Of a stretch of DNA of 16,882 nt, positions 9,785 to 16,846 are shown piece after piece; the first letter of the stretch is position 1, and every line of letters starts with the position of its first letter. The notes beneath the pieces are model-generated. The model had not been told where the DNA came from, did no database searches, and was given only the letters and a program-made list of their open reading frames with translations. A program made the position numbers and the translations under genes. Source of the stretch: Chloroflexota bacterium (GTDB lineage Bacteria; Chloroflexota; Dehalococcoidia; Lucifugimonadales; JADFKI01); contig JADFKI010000046.1 of the NCBI GenBank assembly GCA_022565015.1, positions 1 to 16,882 of the forward strand, in the 5' to 3' direction.

Positions 9785-10522
9785 ATGAATGTGCAGATTG
9801 TGTCACACACCCTGGAGCCAGATTTAGCTGTGGTCGTAGCGGCGCGGACCTGTCTAAGTGACGAGGCTTACGAAGATATCTGGAGGAATATGACTGAAAA
9901 TGACATTTCCAGGATACTCGCCACCGTCATAGCGAAAGGGCACCATTCGGTTCTTGAACATGCTAATTTTACTTTCTCTATTTCGGGTGTTAGTAGGGTG
10001 CTTAGCCATCAACTCGTCCGGCATCGCATGGCTTCTTATTCTCAACTGAGCCAACAGAGGGTTAATGCCTCGGAACTTGAGTTCGTGGTGCCTCCGGAAG
10101 TTAGGAAGGATCCTGACTTCGCGAAGAAATATAGAGAACTAATTTCTCAATGCCAAGAACTTTATGCCGACATGATAGCGAAGGGATTGTCATTGGGATC
10201 GGCGCGTTATATTCTGCCATCTGCGTTTACGTCGAGAATCATAGTAACTATCAATGCGCGTTCTTTATTTAATCTGCTTTCTCTTAGAATGTGTGCGGCT
10301 GAGGAATGGGAATTTCGACAAGTTGCTACATTAATGTATAAAGAATTGATGCGAGTTGCGCCAGGGATATTCAAATACGCGGGAACGACATGCGAGACCG
10401 AAGGAATCTGCGCGGAAGGCGAAATTGGTGAGAGTTGTCCTCGATTGCTCCAGAATGAAGCTTCGCTGCGAAATACGCAATCAGATATTGCTTTGCTAAT
10501 TCGGCGCGGGGAAAAGGAGTAG
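9785..10522 (+). CDS. thyX: FAD-dependent thymidylate synthase
   Basis: ThyX methylates dUMP to dTMP using methylene-tetrahydrofolate, NADPH and FAD. The 245-aa protein has the defining RHRx7S motif at residues 79-89 (Arg79-His80-Arg81, Ser89), the upstream GHHSVLEH at 52-59, the ARYILP segment at 140-145 and NARSLFNLLSLR at 157-168. All positions needed for flavin and dUMP binding appear intact. The tail carries three Cys (203, 209, 218) in a C-x5-C-x8-C arrangement similar to tails I recall in other ThyX proteins. A strong GGAGG site lies 10 bases before ATG 9785. The MazG-like gene starts 7 bases after the stop, so these genes form one transcript. Composition is AT-richer than carB, which suggests the gene was acquired together with its neighbours. 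Confidence 0.95.
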   Translation: MNVQIVSHTLEPDLAVVVAARTCLSDEAYEDIWRNMTENDISRILATVIAKGHHSVLEHANFTFSISGVSRVLSHQLVRHRMASYSQLSQQRVNASELEFVVPPEVRKDPDFAKKYRELISQCQELYADMIAKGLSLGSARYILPSAFTSRIIVTINARSLFNLLSLRMCAAEEWEFRQVATLMYKELMRVAPGIFKYAGTTCETEGICAEGEIGESCPRLLQNEASLRNTQSDIALLIRRGEKE

Positions 10523-10529
10523 AGTTCAA

Positions 10530-11546
10530 TTGGCCTATACGAAATATACAATTGGCAATACTACTCTGGATGAGTTTGTATCAGCAATCCCTAGAATATA
10601 TAGCAAAAAAGATGAGAATCGGTCTGTCTGGGATGTTTGGCTTCATGCCAATCATCACGCCGCAGCCATAGGGGAAGAAGTCCGAAAGGGCGGACACCAA
10701 ATCGAATTACTAGAAGAAATCTCGCATTTTTCCATGTGGTTGTTCACGCTCCTGCACAAGCTTCAAGGGGAAATCGGTACGAAGAATTATCCCCTGGAAT
10801 CAGACCAAGAAGCCGTAATAAAGATAAGTTCCAGTTATTCTGAACTTCTGTGGAACAAATATCCAAGAATGTGCCCCGTGTGTTATTGGCGGAGGACGAA
10901 AGGTAATCGAGACCTCGAGCATAAACCGGACTTTAGTAGAAACTGTGACTGTCTATTGTTTGACGTGGAGAAGCGGGACCCCAGCCAAAAGAGAGACCAT
11001 GTTAGAGCATTGAGATCGTACTCGAAGGCAAATCTAGACGTAAAGCCCACGAGTGTTGACGAGTGGCAAAGGTCTTTTTCCGCTATATTTCGTTCCAACC
11101 TGCGTCACCTCACCCTTGAATCCGTTGCCTTTCATCTTCTTGAAGAGGTGGGAGAAGTATCCGATGCGATGGCTAGAATGTACACTTACAGCCGCGATAG
11201 CATAAGAGATGGCGAAGTCTTGGATGGCGAGCCATCATGGTCCCAAATATGGCTTGAGGAAGAACTTGCTGATGTTACATCCTGGCTATTTGCCCTAGTA
11301 GAAAAGATGGACTTCATCAGAGAAACAGCCGACATTTACGATAACTGGCGATTTGATGAAAACATAATATCGAGAAAACCTATTCGACTTTCCGAGATCA
11401 TATGGCGAAGCTATGGGTCAGATAATCTTGAAGAATTCTGGTGTACACACTGTAAAAAACCAGTCTGTGAGTGTCAGATAATTTTCGTGGGAGCGAATTG
11501 CGCACTAGGAACATTGATTGAAAAGAACGTAGACGTCCTGAACTAA
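10530..11546 (+). CDS. Tandem MazG-like protein with two Cys clusters
   Basis: This 338-aa protein contains two regions resembling all-alpha NTP pyrophosphatases (MazG fold), which convert dNTPs or modified NTPs to monophosphates. The second (about 190-265) has EEVGE at 205-209 and EEELAD at 243-248, the EExxE and ExxD metal-binding helices, so it should be active. The first (about 30-80) aligns in pattern but is degenerate: EEVRK at 49-53 and EEISH at 62-66, with His where Asp is expected. Between them, CPVC (115-118) and CDC (139-141) look like a zinc site. A second cluster, CTHC with CEC (305-315), lies near the C-terminus. The start is TTG 10530, with AAGGAG (10514-10519) overlapping the end of thyX 10 bases upstream. 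The MazG assignment rests on motif reading only. Confidence 0.75.
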   Translation: MAYTKYTIGNTTLDEFVSAIPRIYSKKDENRSVWDVWLHANHHAAAIGEEVRKGGHQIELLEEISHFSMWLFTLLHKLQGEIGTKNYPLESDQEAVIKISSSYSELLWNKYPRMCPVCYWRRTKGNRDLEHKPDFSRNCDCLLFDVEKRDPSQKRDHVRALRSYSKANLDVKPTSVDEWQRSFSAIFRSNLRHLTLESVAFHLLEEVGEVSDAMARMYTYSRDSIRDGEVLDGEPSWSQIWLEEELADVTSWLFALVEKMDFIRETADIYDNWRFDENIISRKPIRLSEIIWRSYGSDNLEEFWCTHCKKPVCECQIIFVGANCALGTLIEKNVDVLN

Positions 11547-11576
11547 TAGCCATTAGATTTGCGTCCCCATAATACT

Positions 11577-11753
11577 TTAAGTCTTAAGACCTCCAAGAGT
11601 ATCTGATTCCCCAAAATAGGTCGTCAGCCCCAGGATCATCGGGACCGCGAAAGGGTAGCCATTGTGTCCCAGAACGACTCCGCCCGTAAAGTGGAGCGCC
11701 CGCAACGCGTAGAATGGAGTCTGCGATAGATCCGTCTTAGGTTGAAACCCAGC
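11577..11753 (-). pseudogene. Probable 3' remnant of an unknown gene
   Basis: Read on the minus strand, these bases are an open frame of about 58 codons ending in TAA (11577-11579), with protein-like hydrophobic sequence (FYALRALHFTGGVVLGHNGY, then PFAVPMILGLTTYFGES). It has no convincing start: the only ATG is in the middle, and a stop lies just upstream at the edge of the epimerase start codon. High GC here contrasts with the adjacent MazG gene. It may be the tail of a membrane protein cut off when the epimerase gene or the low-GC islet arrived. A second minus frame is also largely open, so coding character is not proven. Confidence 0.3.
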
Positions 11754-11755
11754 TC

Positions 11756-12674
11756 ATGACCGAGAACCGATTCAGCGTCGTGACCGGCGCCTTCAGCTAT
11801 ACGGGCAGATACATCGCCCAGCGGCTGCTCTCGGACGGCGAGAGGGTCAAGACGCTAACGTCGCATCCAAACAATCCGGACCCCTTCGGCGGGCGCGTCG
11901 AGGCCATGCCTTACAACTTCGACAGCCCCGAAGAGCTGGCGCGCAGCCTGGATGGCGCCGATGTCCTCTACAACACCTACTGGGTGCGGTTCGCCCGGGG
12001 CGGCGTGACGCACGACACGGCGGTCCGAAACACAGAGACGTTGATTCGGGCTGCCGAGGCGGCAGGCGTCTCCCGGTTCGTTCATATCGGCATCACCAAC
12101 GCATCAGCCGACTCTCCCCTGCCCTATTTCAGGGGCAAGGGGCTGGTCCGCGATGCGATCAAGGCGTCGACGCTGTCATACGCCATCGTAAACCCGGCCC
12201 TGCTGTTTGGGAGAGAAGACATCCTGGTCAACAACATCGCATGGGCACTGCGACGCTTCCCCGTCTTCATGATGTACGGGTCCGGAAGCTACAACGTGCA
12301 ACCGGTATATGTCGGGGACCTGGCGAACATTGCGGTAGACGCCGGCCATCAGGAGGGGAATATCGAGCTGGACGCCGTGGGGCCGGATGTATACACATTT
12401 GAGGGCCTTGTGAGCCTCATAGCGAAGCACATCGGCAGAAAGGCTAGGTTTTGTGCACCTGAGGCCCGGCATCGCCCACCTGTTGTTCAGCGTAGCCGGA
12501 ATGGTCCTCAGGGATGTTATTCTGACGAGGGACGAGATCGATGGCCTAATGGCGGGGCTGCTCGTCTCTGAAGGGCCTCCGACCGCGACTACGCGCTTGA
12601 CCGATTGGTTGGGCGACAACGACTCCTCGCTTGGCCTCCGCTACGAGTCGGAGCTGAAGAGACACTTCGTCTGA
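11756..12674 (+). pseudogene. NAD(P)-binding epimerase/NmrA-like gene with a frameshift
   Basis: This is a Rossmann-fold protein of the atypical short-chain reductase group. The N-terminal VVTGAFSYTGRYIAQRLL (residues 8-25) is the dinucleotide-binding loop, and VSRFVHIGITNAS follows further on. The frame from ATG 11756 reads family-like sequence to ARF at about residue 232 and then turns into Pro/Arg-rich nonsense ending at 12571. Shifting by one base after the TTTT run (12449-12452) restores VHLRPGIAHLLFS and a normal C-terminus that ends at 12674. Deleting one T would give an intact protein of about 305 aa. The lesion is either a recent inactivation or a sequencing error. There is no clear ribosome site before the ATG. 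It is convergent with the WD40 gene. Confidence 0.8.
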
Positions 12675-12687
12675 AAGCTCGACGGCG

Positions 12688-14103
12688 CTAGTAGCTGAGC
12701 TTCCAGACCCTCAGTGTCCTGTCCCTGGACGCGGTCACCAGAGTGCCGCCGTCCGGCGAAAAGGCCAAATCCCCAACGACGGCGGTGTGGCCCTCCAGAG
12801 TGGCTATCTGCTCCTGATCGGACATGCTCCACAGAATGGCGGTCTTATCGTCTGAGCCGGAGGCAAGAATCGTGCCGTCCGGAGAGAACGCCACGGAATT
12901 GACGTCGTTTCCATGACCCAGGAGCGTGCCCACGAGGGTGCCGTCACTGGGGTCCCAGAGCATTATGGTCCCATCGTCGGAAGCAGATGCGAGCAACGAG
13001 CCGTCCGAGGAAAACGCGATACCGTTCACCGTTCCGGTATGGCCCGTCAGGGAACGCAGGAAATCGCCGCTCGTCGCACTCCATAACATTACCGTTTGAT
13101 CGCTGGAGGCTGAAGCGATGACAGAGCCGTCCGGTGAAAAAGCCACGTCGTTCGCGGCGGCGGAGTGCCCGCGAAGATCTCTTATGATCTCGCCATTCTT
13201 CACATTCCAGAGCTTAATTACCTTGTCACGCGATGCCGAGGCCAGCACCGATCCGTCCGGAGAGAAGGCCACGCCCCCTACGACGTGACGATGGTCTTCC
13301 AGCTCTTCGCCCTCGATCCACGAGTAGACGTCGTTTATCCACAGACGAATCGACTTATCCTCCGAGCCCGACGCCAGAAGCATCCCATCGGGAGAGAAGG
13401 CCACGCTCCGAACAGGCTCATCGTGGCCTTTAAGCCTTTCTGCGACCGTGGGGTCGGAAAGACTAAATATTGTTATTCTGCTGTTGCCCAGTCCGGCGGC
13501 AATCGAGTCCCCATCCGAGGACACATCGACGCTCAACACAAACTGGCCCGCTTCGATCACCCGCACATCAGGGTCGACGATGACCCTGGGAACAGGCGTA
13601 GGAGAAGCCGTCGCCGTGTAGGTAGGAGTAGGCTCAACTGTGAGATCTAATGTCGGCGTGGCCGTTGCGATCAGCTCCGGAGTTGGTTCCGGCATCGGTG
13701 ACGCGGTGGGCACAAAGGTCGCGGTCGCGACGGGCGTCGAAGTCGGCTCCAGGGTGGCGGTCGGCAGTACCGGCGCCGATGGGGCGGCTTGAATCGCCGT
13801 TGGTGAAGGCGCCAGGGACTGCGGAGCGGGGGTCGCGGCACCCCGGGTAGGCGATTCCAGTACGGATGATATCGGTGGTTGAGACTGCGGAGCGGGTGAG
13901 GCTTCGGCTGCCGCAATAACCTTCGGAGTTGCGCCGTCGATGAAGTCCATCAGCGTTCTTAGCGAATATGCAGGCGGTCTTGGCGTAGACGTCCTGTAAG
14001 GGAACCGGGACTCCACGGTATCGAAATCATCGGGCAAGGCTGGAGCACAGGCGATTCCCAGCGCTATCATGACGGCCGGGAGTAAGATCAGTCGTGGACT
14101 CAC
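12688..14103 (-). CDS. WD40 seven-bladed propeller protein, predicted lipoprotein
   Basis: From GTG 14103 the product is 471 aa. A short signal peptide ends in LGIAC, an imperfect lipobox with Cys19. A linker of about 100 residues (69-173) rich in Pro, Thr, Ala and Ser (repeats like PTSTPVATAT) follows. The rest (about 180-471) holds seven WD40 repeats, each with a GH or similar, an AFSPDG-type turn and a final IxLW-type strand (RLW, KLW, MLW, MLW, ILW, RVW; the first is divergent), enough for one closed propeller. The protein is thus a surface-anchored, stalked propeller, probably for protein binding. GTG 14103 is chosen over TTG 14136 because GGAGG lies 9 bases upstream of it and the signal peptide then starts cleanly. 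It is encoded downstream of the CoA-transferase genes on the same strand, with no evident functional link. Confidence 0.9.
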   Translation of the reverse strand: MSPRLILLPAVMIALGIACAPALPDDFDTVESRFPYRTSTPRPPAYSLRTLMDFIDGATPKVIAAAEASPAPQSQPPISSVLESPTRGAATPAPQSLAPSPTAIQAAPSAPVLPTATLEPTSTPVATATFVPTASPMPEPTPELIATATPTLDLTVEPTPTYTATASPTPVPRVIVDPDVRVIEAGQFVLSVDVSSDGDSIAAGLGNSRITIFSLSDPTVAERLKGHDEPVRSVAFSPDGMLLASGSEDKSIRLWINDVYSWIEGEELEDHRHVVGGVAFSPDGSVLASASRDKVIKLWNVKNGEIIRDLRGHSAAANDVAFSPDGSVIASASSDQTVMLWSATSGDFLRSLTGHTGTVNGIAFSSDGSLLASASDDGTIMLWDPSDGTLVGTLLGHGNDVNSVAFSPDGTILASGSDDKTAILWSMSDQEQIATLEGHTAVVGDLAFSPDGGTLVTASRDRTLRVWKLSY

Positions 14104-14440
14104 AGATTGACGCCTCCGCCCGAATCTAACGTACAAACACCCACAACATAGCTGTCCATCACCGCTGAAACCCTGCTCCCCCCGCGCTAACAGTAGTGGC
14201 GTGGAAGTCGAAAATTACCGGCGAGAACCCGATTGAGGCGCTCGCGACCGGCAAAATCCAGCCGGAAGAGGGATTGTCACCGCTTTTGGCTTCCTTAATA
14301 AATGTAGACGTATGTCGGTGAGGGTTCAGTGTGGCTCCTGTTGTCAACGTGTATGCAAAAAGGGGGAGCGTCGCCCTTGGGGAGCGTCGCCACCGGAGTG
14401 GATTATCGGACAACGGGGGTCTGGGCTGCTTCGAGAGGTC
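14104..14440. other. Intergenic region between the CoA-transferase and WD40 genes
   Basis: No convincing gene is present in these 337 bases. They contain a 13-bp direct repeat, GGGGAGCGTCGCC, at 14363-14375 and 14379-14391, and a terminator-like hairpin on the minus strand. An 84-codon minus-strand frame with a TTG start (14159-14413) lacks a ribosome site. The WD40 promoter should lie here on the minus strand, but I see no strong -35/-10 pair. Confidence 0.6.
14357..14378 (-). terminator. Possible terminator of the CoA-transferase operon
   Basis: On the minus strand, AAGGG and CCCTT can pair around a 9-base loop and are followed directly by more T residues (five in total). It lies about 65 bases after the subunit B stop. 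The stem is short, so the call is weak. Confidence 0.35.
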
Positions 14441-15106
14441 CTACAGCTGTATATCACAGAGCTCGGAAGACACCAACAGATCGGGCTCCGTCTCCCGTTG
14501 AACATCTTCAGCCGTCCAGCCCGGTGCGACCTCCCTGAGCAGCAGGCCCTGTTCGGTGGATTCGATAACGGCGATGTCGGTCACGATGAGGTCCACGCAC
14601 TCTTTCCCGGTGAGCGGATAGGTGCACTCGCGAACCAGCTTGGATCGACCGCTCCTATCGGTGTGCTCCATGGCGACGATGACCCGCTTGGCCCCGGCCG
14701 CCAGGTCCATGGCCCCTCCGACATTACCCACGCCTCGCTCGGGCAGCATCCAGTTGGCAAGGTCGCCCTTTTCGGAGACCTGAAGCGCGCCCAGCACGGT
14801 CACGTCGATGTGGCCGCCTCGAATCATCGCGAAGGCATCCGCTGAATGGAAGAACGACATGCCGGGCACCCACGCCAGGAAATGACCGCTGGCGTTGGTC
14901 AGGTCCATGTCCTCTTCGCCCGGCTCGGCCAGCGGGCCAAAATTGAGGACACCGCTTTCGCTGTGGTACATCACGGACCGGCCCTCGGGCACGAATTGAG
15001 AGCATAGAGACGGTATGCCTATTCCCAGGTTAACGACGTCGCCGTCTTGAAGCTCTCGGGCCACCCTCATGGCTATGATTTCACGTTCGAGTCGCGCTTT
15101 TTCCAA
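14441..15106 (-). CDS. CoA-transferase subunit B (3-oxoacid CoA-transferase type)
   Basis: This is the beta subunit of a family I CoA-transferase, which moves CoA from a donor thioester such as succinyl-CoA to a carboxylic acid, often acetoacetate. The 221-aa length is typical. REIIAMRVARELQDGDVVNL (residues 9-28) and GIGIPSL form the start of the fold. Glu50 in HSESGVLNFGP is the catalytic Glu that forms the glutamyl-CoA intermediate. Later motifs include LGALQVSEKGDLANWM and VGGAMDLAAGAKRV. The start is TTG 15106, with GGAG 10 bases upstream; an ATG slightly upstream is in another frame. The gene lies 42 bases after subunit A on the same strand, so the two form one heteromeric enzyme. The exact acid substrate cannot be told from the sequence. 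Confidence 0.93.
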   Translation of the reverse strand: MEKARLEREIIAMRVARELQDGDVVNLGIGIPSLCSQFVPEGRSVMYHSESGVLNFGPLAEPGEEDMDLTNASGHFLAWVPGMSFFHSADAFAMIRGGHIDVTVLGALQVSEKGDLANWMLPERGVGNVGGAMDLAAGAKRVIVAMEHTDRSGRSKLVRECTYPLTGKECVDLIVTDIAVIESTEQGLLLREVAPGWTAEDVQRETEPDLLVSSELCDIQL

Positions 15107-15148
15107 TGTTCCACTGCTCCATGCACGGCCTAGAGCCCTCGATCGAGC

Positions 15149-15868
15149 TCATCGGCCGGGAATTTTGACTATCCGGTTCACGAAGATCGACGGCGTGTGA
15201 ACGTCTCCGCCATCAAGCTCTCCGGGTTCGACGATCTCGTCCACTTCCATGACGGTCACGCCCGCCGCCGTGGCCATCACGGCGTTGAAGTTTCTCGACG
15301 TCCCCTTGTAGACCACGTTGCCGATTGTGTCCGCCTTGTGCCCTCTCAGCAACGCGAAGTCGGCCTTCAGCGCATGCTCGAGCACGTGCTCGCGGCCGTC
15401 GAAGACCCTGACCTCCTTGCCGTCGGCCAGCTGAGTGCCGGGCCCCGTGGGCGTGAAGAAGGCCGGAATGCCGGCGCCACCCGCCCTGATTCGCTCGGCA
15501 AGGGTCCCCTGCGGGACGAGCTCAAGCTCGACCTTGCCCTCACGATACGCCCTCTCAAATGAGTTGGGCCGAGAAGGAGAGGGCGAGACGGGAAAGGATG
15601 CGATTACCTTCTTGACCTGCTCGTTGTCGACGAGGATGCCTATGTCGGTGGGAACGTCTCCCGGCAGCGTGCCGAAGCCGACGACGCTGGCGAGGCCCGC
15701 CGTATTGCTGACGATCGTGAGGTCCTTGGCCCCGTGGTCTCGGAGCGCGCGGATCAGGTTCTGAGGGGTGCCGCCCGGGCCCGCGAAGCCGTCGATCATG
15801 AGCGTCGCGCCGTCTGGAATATCGGCCACCGCCTCGGCAAACGTGTCCAAAACCTTGTTAATCGGCAT
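15149..15868 (-). CDS. CoA-transferase subunit A (3-oxoacid CoA-transferase type)
   Basis: This is the alpha subunit of the family I CoA-transferase whose beta subunit follows. The 239 aa begin MPINKVLDTFAEAVADIPDG, then show the CoA-binding loop variant DGFAGPGGTPQNLIRAL (residues 31-47), where the commonest form is GGFGLCGIPENL. Conserved features are LTIVSNTAG, the GGAGIPAFFTPTG stretch in the middle, ADFALLRGHKADTIGN, and a C-terminal EVDEIVEPGELDGGDVHTPS. ATG 15868 is preferred to a TTG 7 codons upstream (15889) because GGAG is 9 bases before it. No strong promoter is visible in the short gap upstream, which contains a perfect hairpin. Assignment to the acetoacetate/succinyl-CoA type is from general family resemblance. 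Confidence 0.93.
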   Translation of the reverse strand: MPINKVLDTFAEAVADIPDGATLMIDGFAGPGGTPQNLIRALRDHGAKDLTIVSNTAGLASVVGFGTLPGDVPTDIGILVDNEQVKKVIASFPVSPSPSRPNSFERAYREGKVELELVPQGTLAERIRAGGAGIPAFFTPTGPGTQLADGKEVRVFDGREHVLEHALKADFALLRGHKADTIGNVVYKGTSRNFNAVMATAAGVTVMEVDEIVEPGELDGGDVHTPSIFVNRIVKIPGR

Positions 15869-15925
15869 ATATCTTCGCTCCGAGACCAACTAAGGCATCT
15901 AGAATAATTGCGGTACAAATCATAA

Positions 15926-15947
15926 GGGACACGGAGCCCCGTGTCCC
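15926..15947. terminator. Perfect 9-bp hairpin, probable terminator of the HEPN operon
   Basis: GGGACACGG and CCGTGTCCC pair perfectly around a 4-base loop (AGCC). The hairpin lies about 45 bases beyond the stop of the minus-strand HEPN gene and between it and the CoA-transferase genes on the same strand. On the minus strand it is followed by TTATGATTTG, only moderately T-rich, so termination is plausible but not classic. It also marks the edge between AT-rich and GC-rich DNA. Confidence 0.5.
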
Positions 15948-15992
15948 AGCACTTAAATACGGCCAAATATTTGATACGCGAATTCCATTAAC

Positions 15993-16427
15993 CTACCTGT
16001 TGCTTACGCGACATTCGCTATCTTCAGAAGCTTCACCGGGCGAATAGGTTTCTAGAGCCTGCAATAGCTCGTCGGCAACCAAAAGAGCTAATCTCATCAA
16101 TTGATTCGAATCCAGTGACCTCCGGTTAAGCAGTACTGTATTCCTCAATTCGTAGTCAGCTAGATTTCGCATCCTCGATAGTTGTCGCAACAAGTTGGAT
16201 ATTTCGTTTATCGTCGTATCAGTAGGATCGTGGAATCTTTCAATAAGCAAATTATGCCTGCTGCCTCTTTCAAGGGAGGGGGCAGCAGGCTGTTGCCTGA
16301 AATAGCGTCGGCAAGCTTCGTGATGAAGTCCATAATAAACCCTTCCTATGGCATTTCTAAATTCGGCTTCCGTATTCGCATTAGAGGCGAGACTTAAGCC
16401 TAATTGATAAAACTCCAACGGTCTCAT
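15993..16427 (-). CDS. HEPN-like protein, second gene of a two-gene module
   Basis: This is a 144-aa helical protein resembling HEPN or HEPN-like families. The helix AIGRVYYGLHHEACRRYF (26-43) matches the AxxRxYYAxxH pattern, RGSRHNLLIERF (54-65) is the His-containing loop, and RMRNLADYEL (85-94) is the RxxADY element common in this branch. No clear Rx4-6H RNase motif is seen, so catalytic activity is uncertain. It overlaps the upstream gene by 4 bases (ATGA), a hallmark of coupled toxin-antitoxin-like pairs. Composition is AT-rich relative to the CoA-transferase genes. It is not similar in sequence to the HEPN protein at 4386-4835, so this is an independent acquisition. Confidence 0.75.
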   Translation of the reverse strand: MRPLEFYQLGLSLASNANTEAEFRNAIGRVYYGLHHEACRRYFRQQPAAPSLERGSRHNLLIERFHDPTDTTINEISNLLRQLSRMRNLADYELRNTVLLNRRSLDSNQLMRLALLVADELLQALETYSPGEASEDSECRVSNR

Positions 16428-16846
16428 AGGACAGACGGTTCGAGCTCAAAGTATATTGTCTTGCTGTAATCAGATTTCTGCTTTTCAGTCCACGAAACTG
16501 ATTCAGAGGCAATTGTGTTGAGAATCGCATATCGCGCACGTTTCAACTCTGCTCTATCTGACTTGGCGATAATACTGAGTATTAATATCGGGGGAACGGG
16601 TTCCTCTGGGTCCTTCCAAGTCGACACGGCAACTGATACTAACGAAGAGCCGAGCTGATCCCTCGCCACTTCATAAATTGTCTGCAGAACATTTGCACGG
16701 AAAGGTGTACGTAATACCTTCGCTTCGACCGGAAAGAAGAGCCAAATCGGGAGCCGACGGCTTCGAACTAAACTTAGGCTGGGAGAAGCTTTTGGTGCTC
16801 TCCCACCCTTGTATAATCCATATCGTACCGTTGCTAACCGTGCCAC
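16424..16846 (-). CDS. Unknown 140-aa protein, partner gene of HEPN-like protein
   Basis: I do not recognise this protein. It starts with a basic N-terminus rich in Arg and Lys. A probable helix follows (NVLQTIYEVARDQLGSSL), then a strand region (VSVAVSTWKD, PPILILSIIAK), another helix (RAELKRARYAILNTIA) and a last strand (TIYFELEP). The helix-strand-strand-helix pattern faintly recalls small alpha/beta partner proteins of HEPN modules, but the nucleotidyltransferase motif is absent. GTG 16846 is supported by AAGGA 6 bases upstream. Its TGA overlaps the ATG of the HEPN-like gene. It lies 36 bases from the window end, so the module's promoter and any further genes may be outside. Confidence 0.65.
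   Translation of the reverse strand: MARLATVRYGLYKGGRAPKASPSLSLVRSRRLPIWLFFPVEAKVLRTPFRANVLQTIYEVARDQLGSSLVSVAVSTWKDPEEPVPPILILSIIAKSDRAELKRARYAILNTIASESVSWTEKQKSDYSKTIYFELEPSVL

Noticed and set aside
12670..12710. Inverted repeat AAGCTC / GAGCTT between the convergent epimerase and WD40 genes
   Set aside because: The loop is long (16 bases), the stem short and overlapping both genes, and there is no T tract.
14363..14391. Start of a CRISPR or tandem array
   Set aside because: Only two 13-bp copies 16 bases apart exist, with no further units. No CRISPR array was seen anywhere in the window.
14159..14413. 84-codon minus-strand frame in the intergenic region before the WD40 gene
   Set aside because: It needs a TTG start, has no ribosome site, runs through the direct repeat and terminator-like hairpin, and shows no recognisable motif.
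16424..16846. MNT-type nucleotidyltransferase partner of the HEPN-like protein
   Set aside because: The GSx10DxD motif is missing; only a vague strand-helix pattern and a GSS are present.
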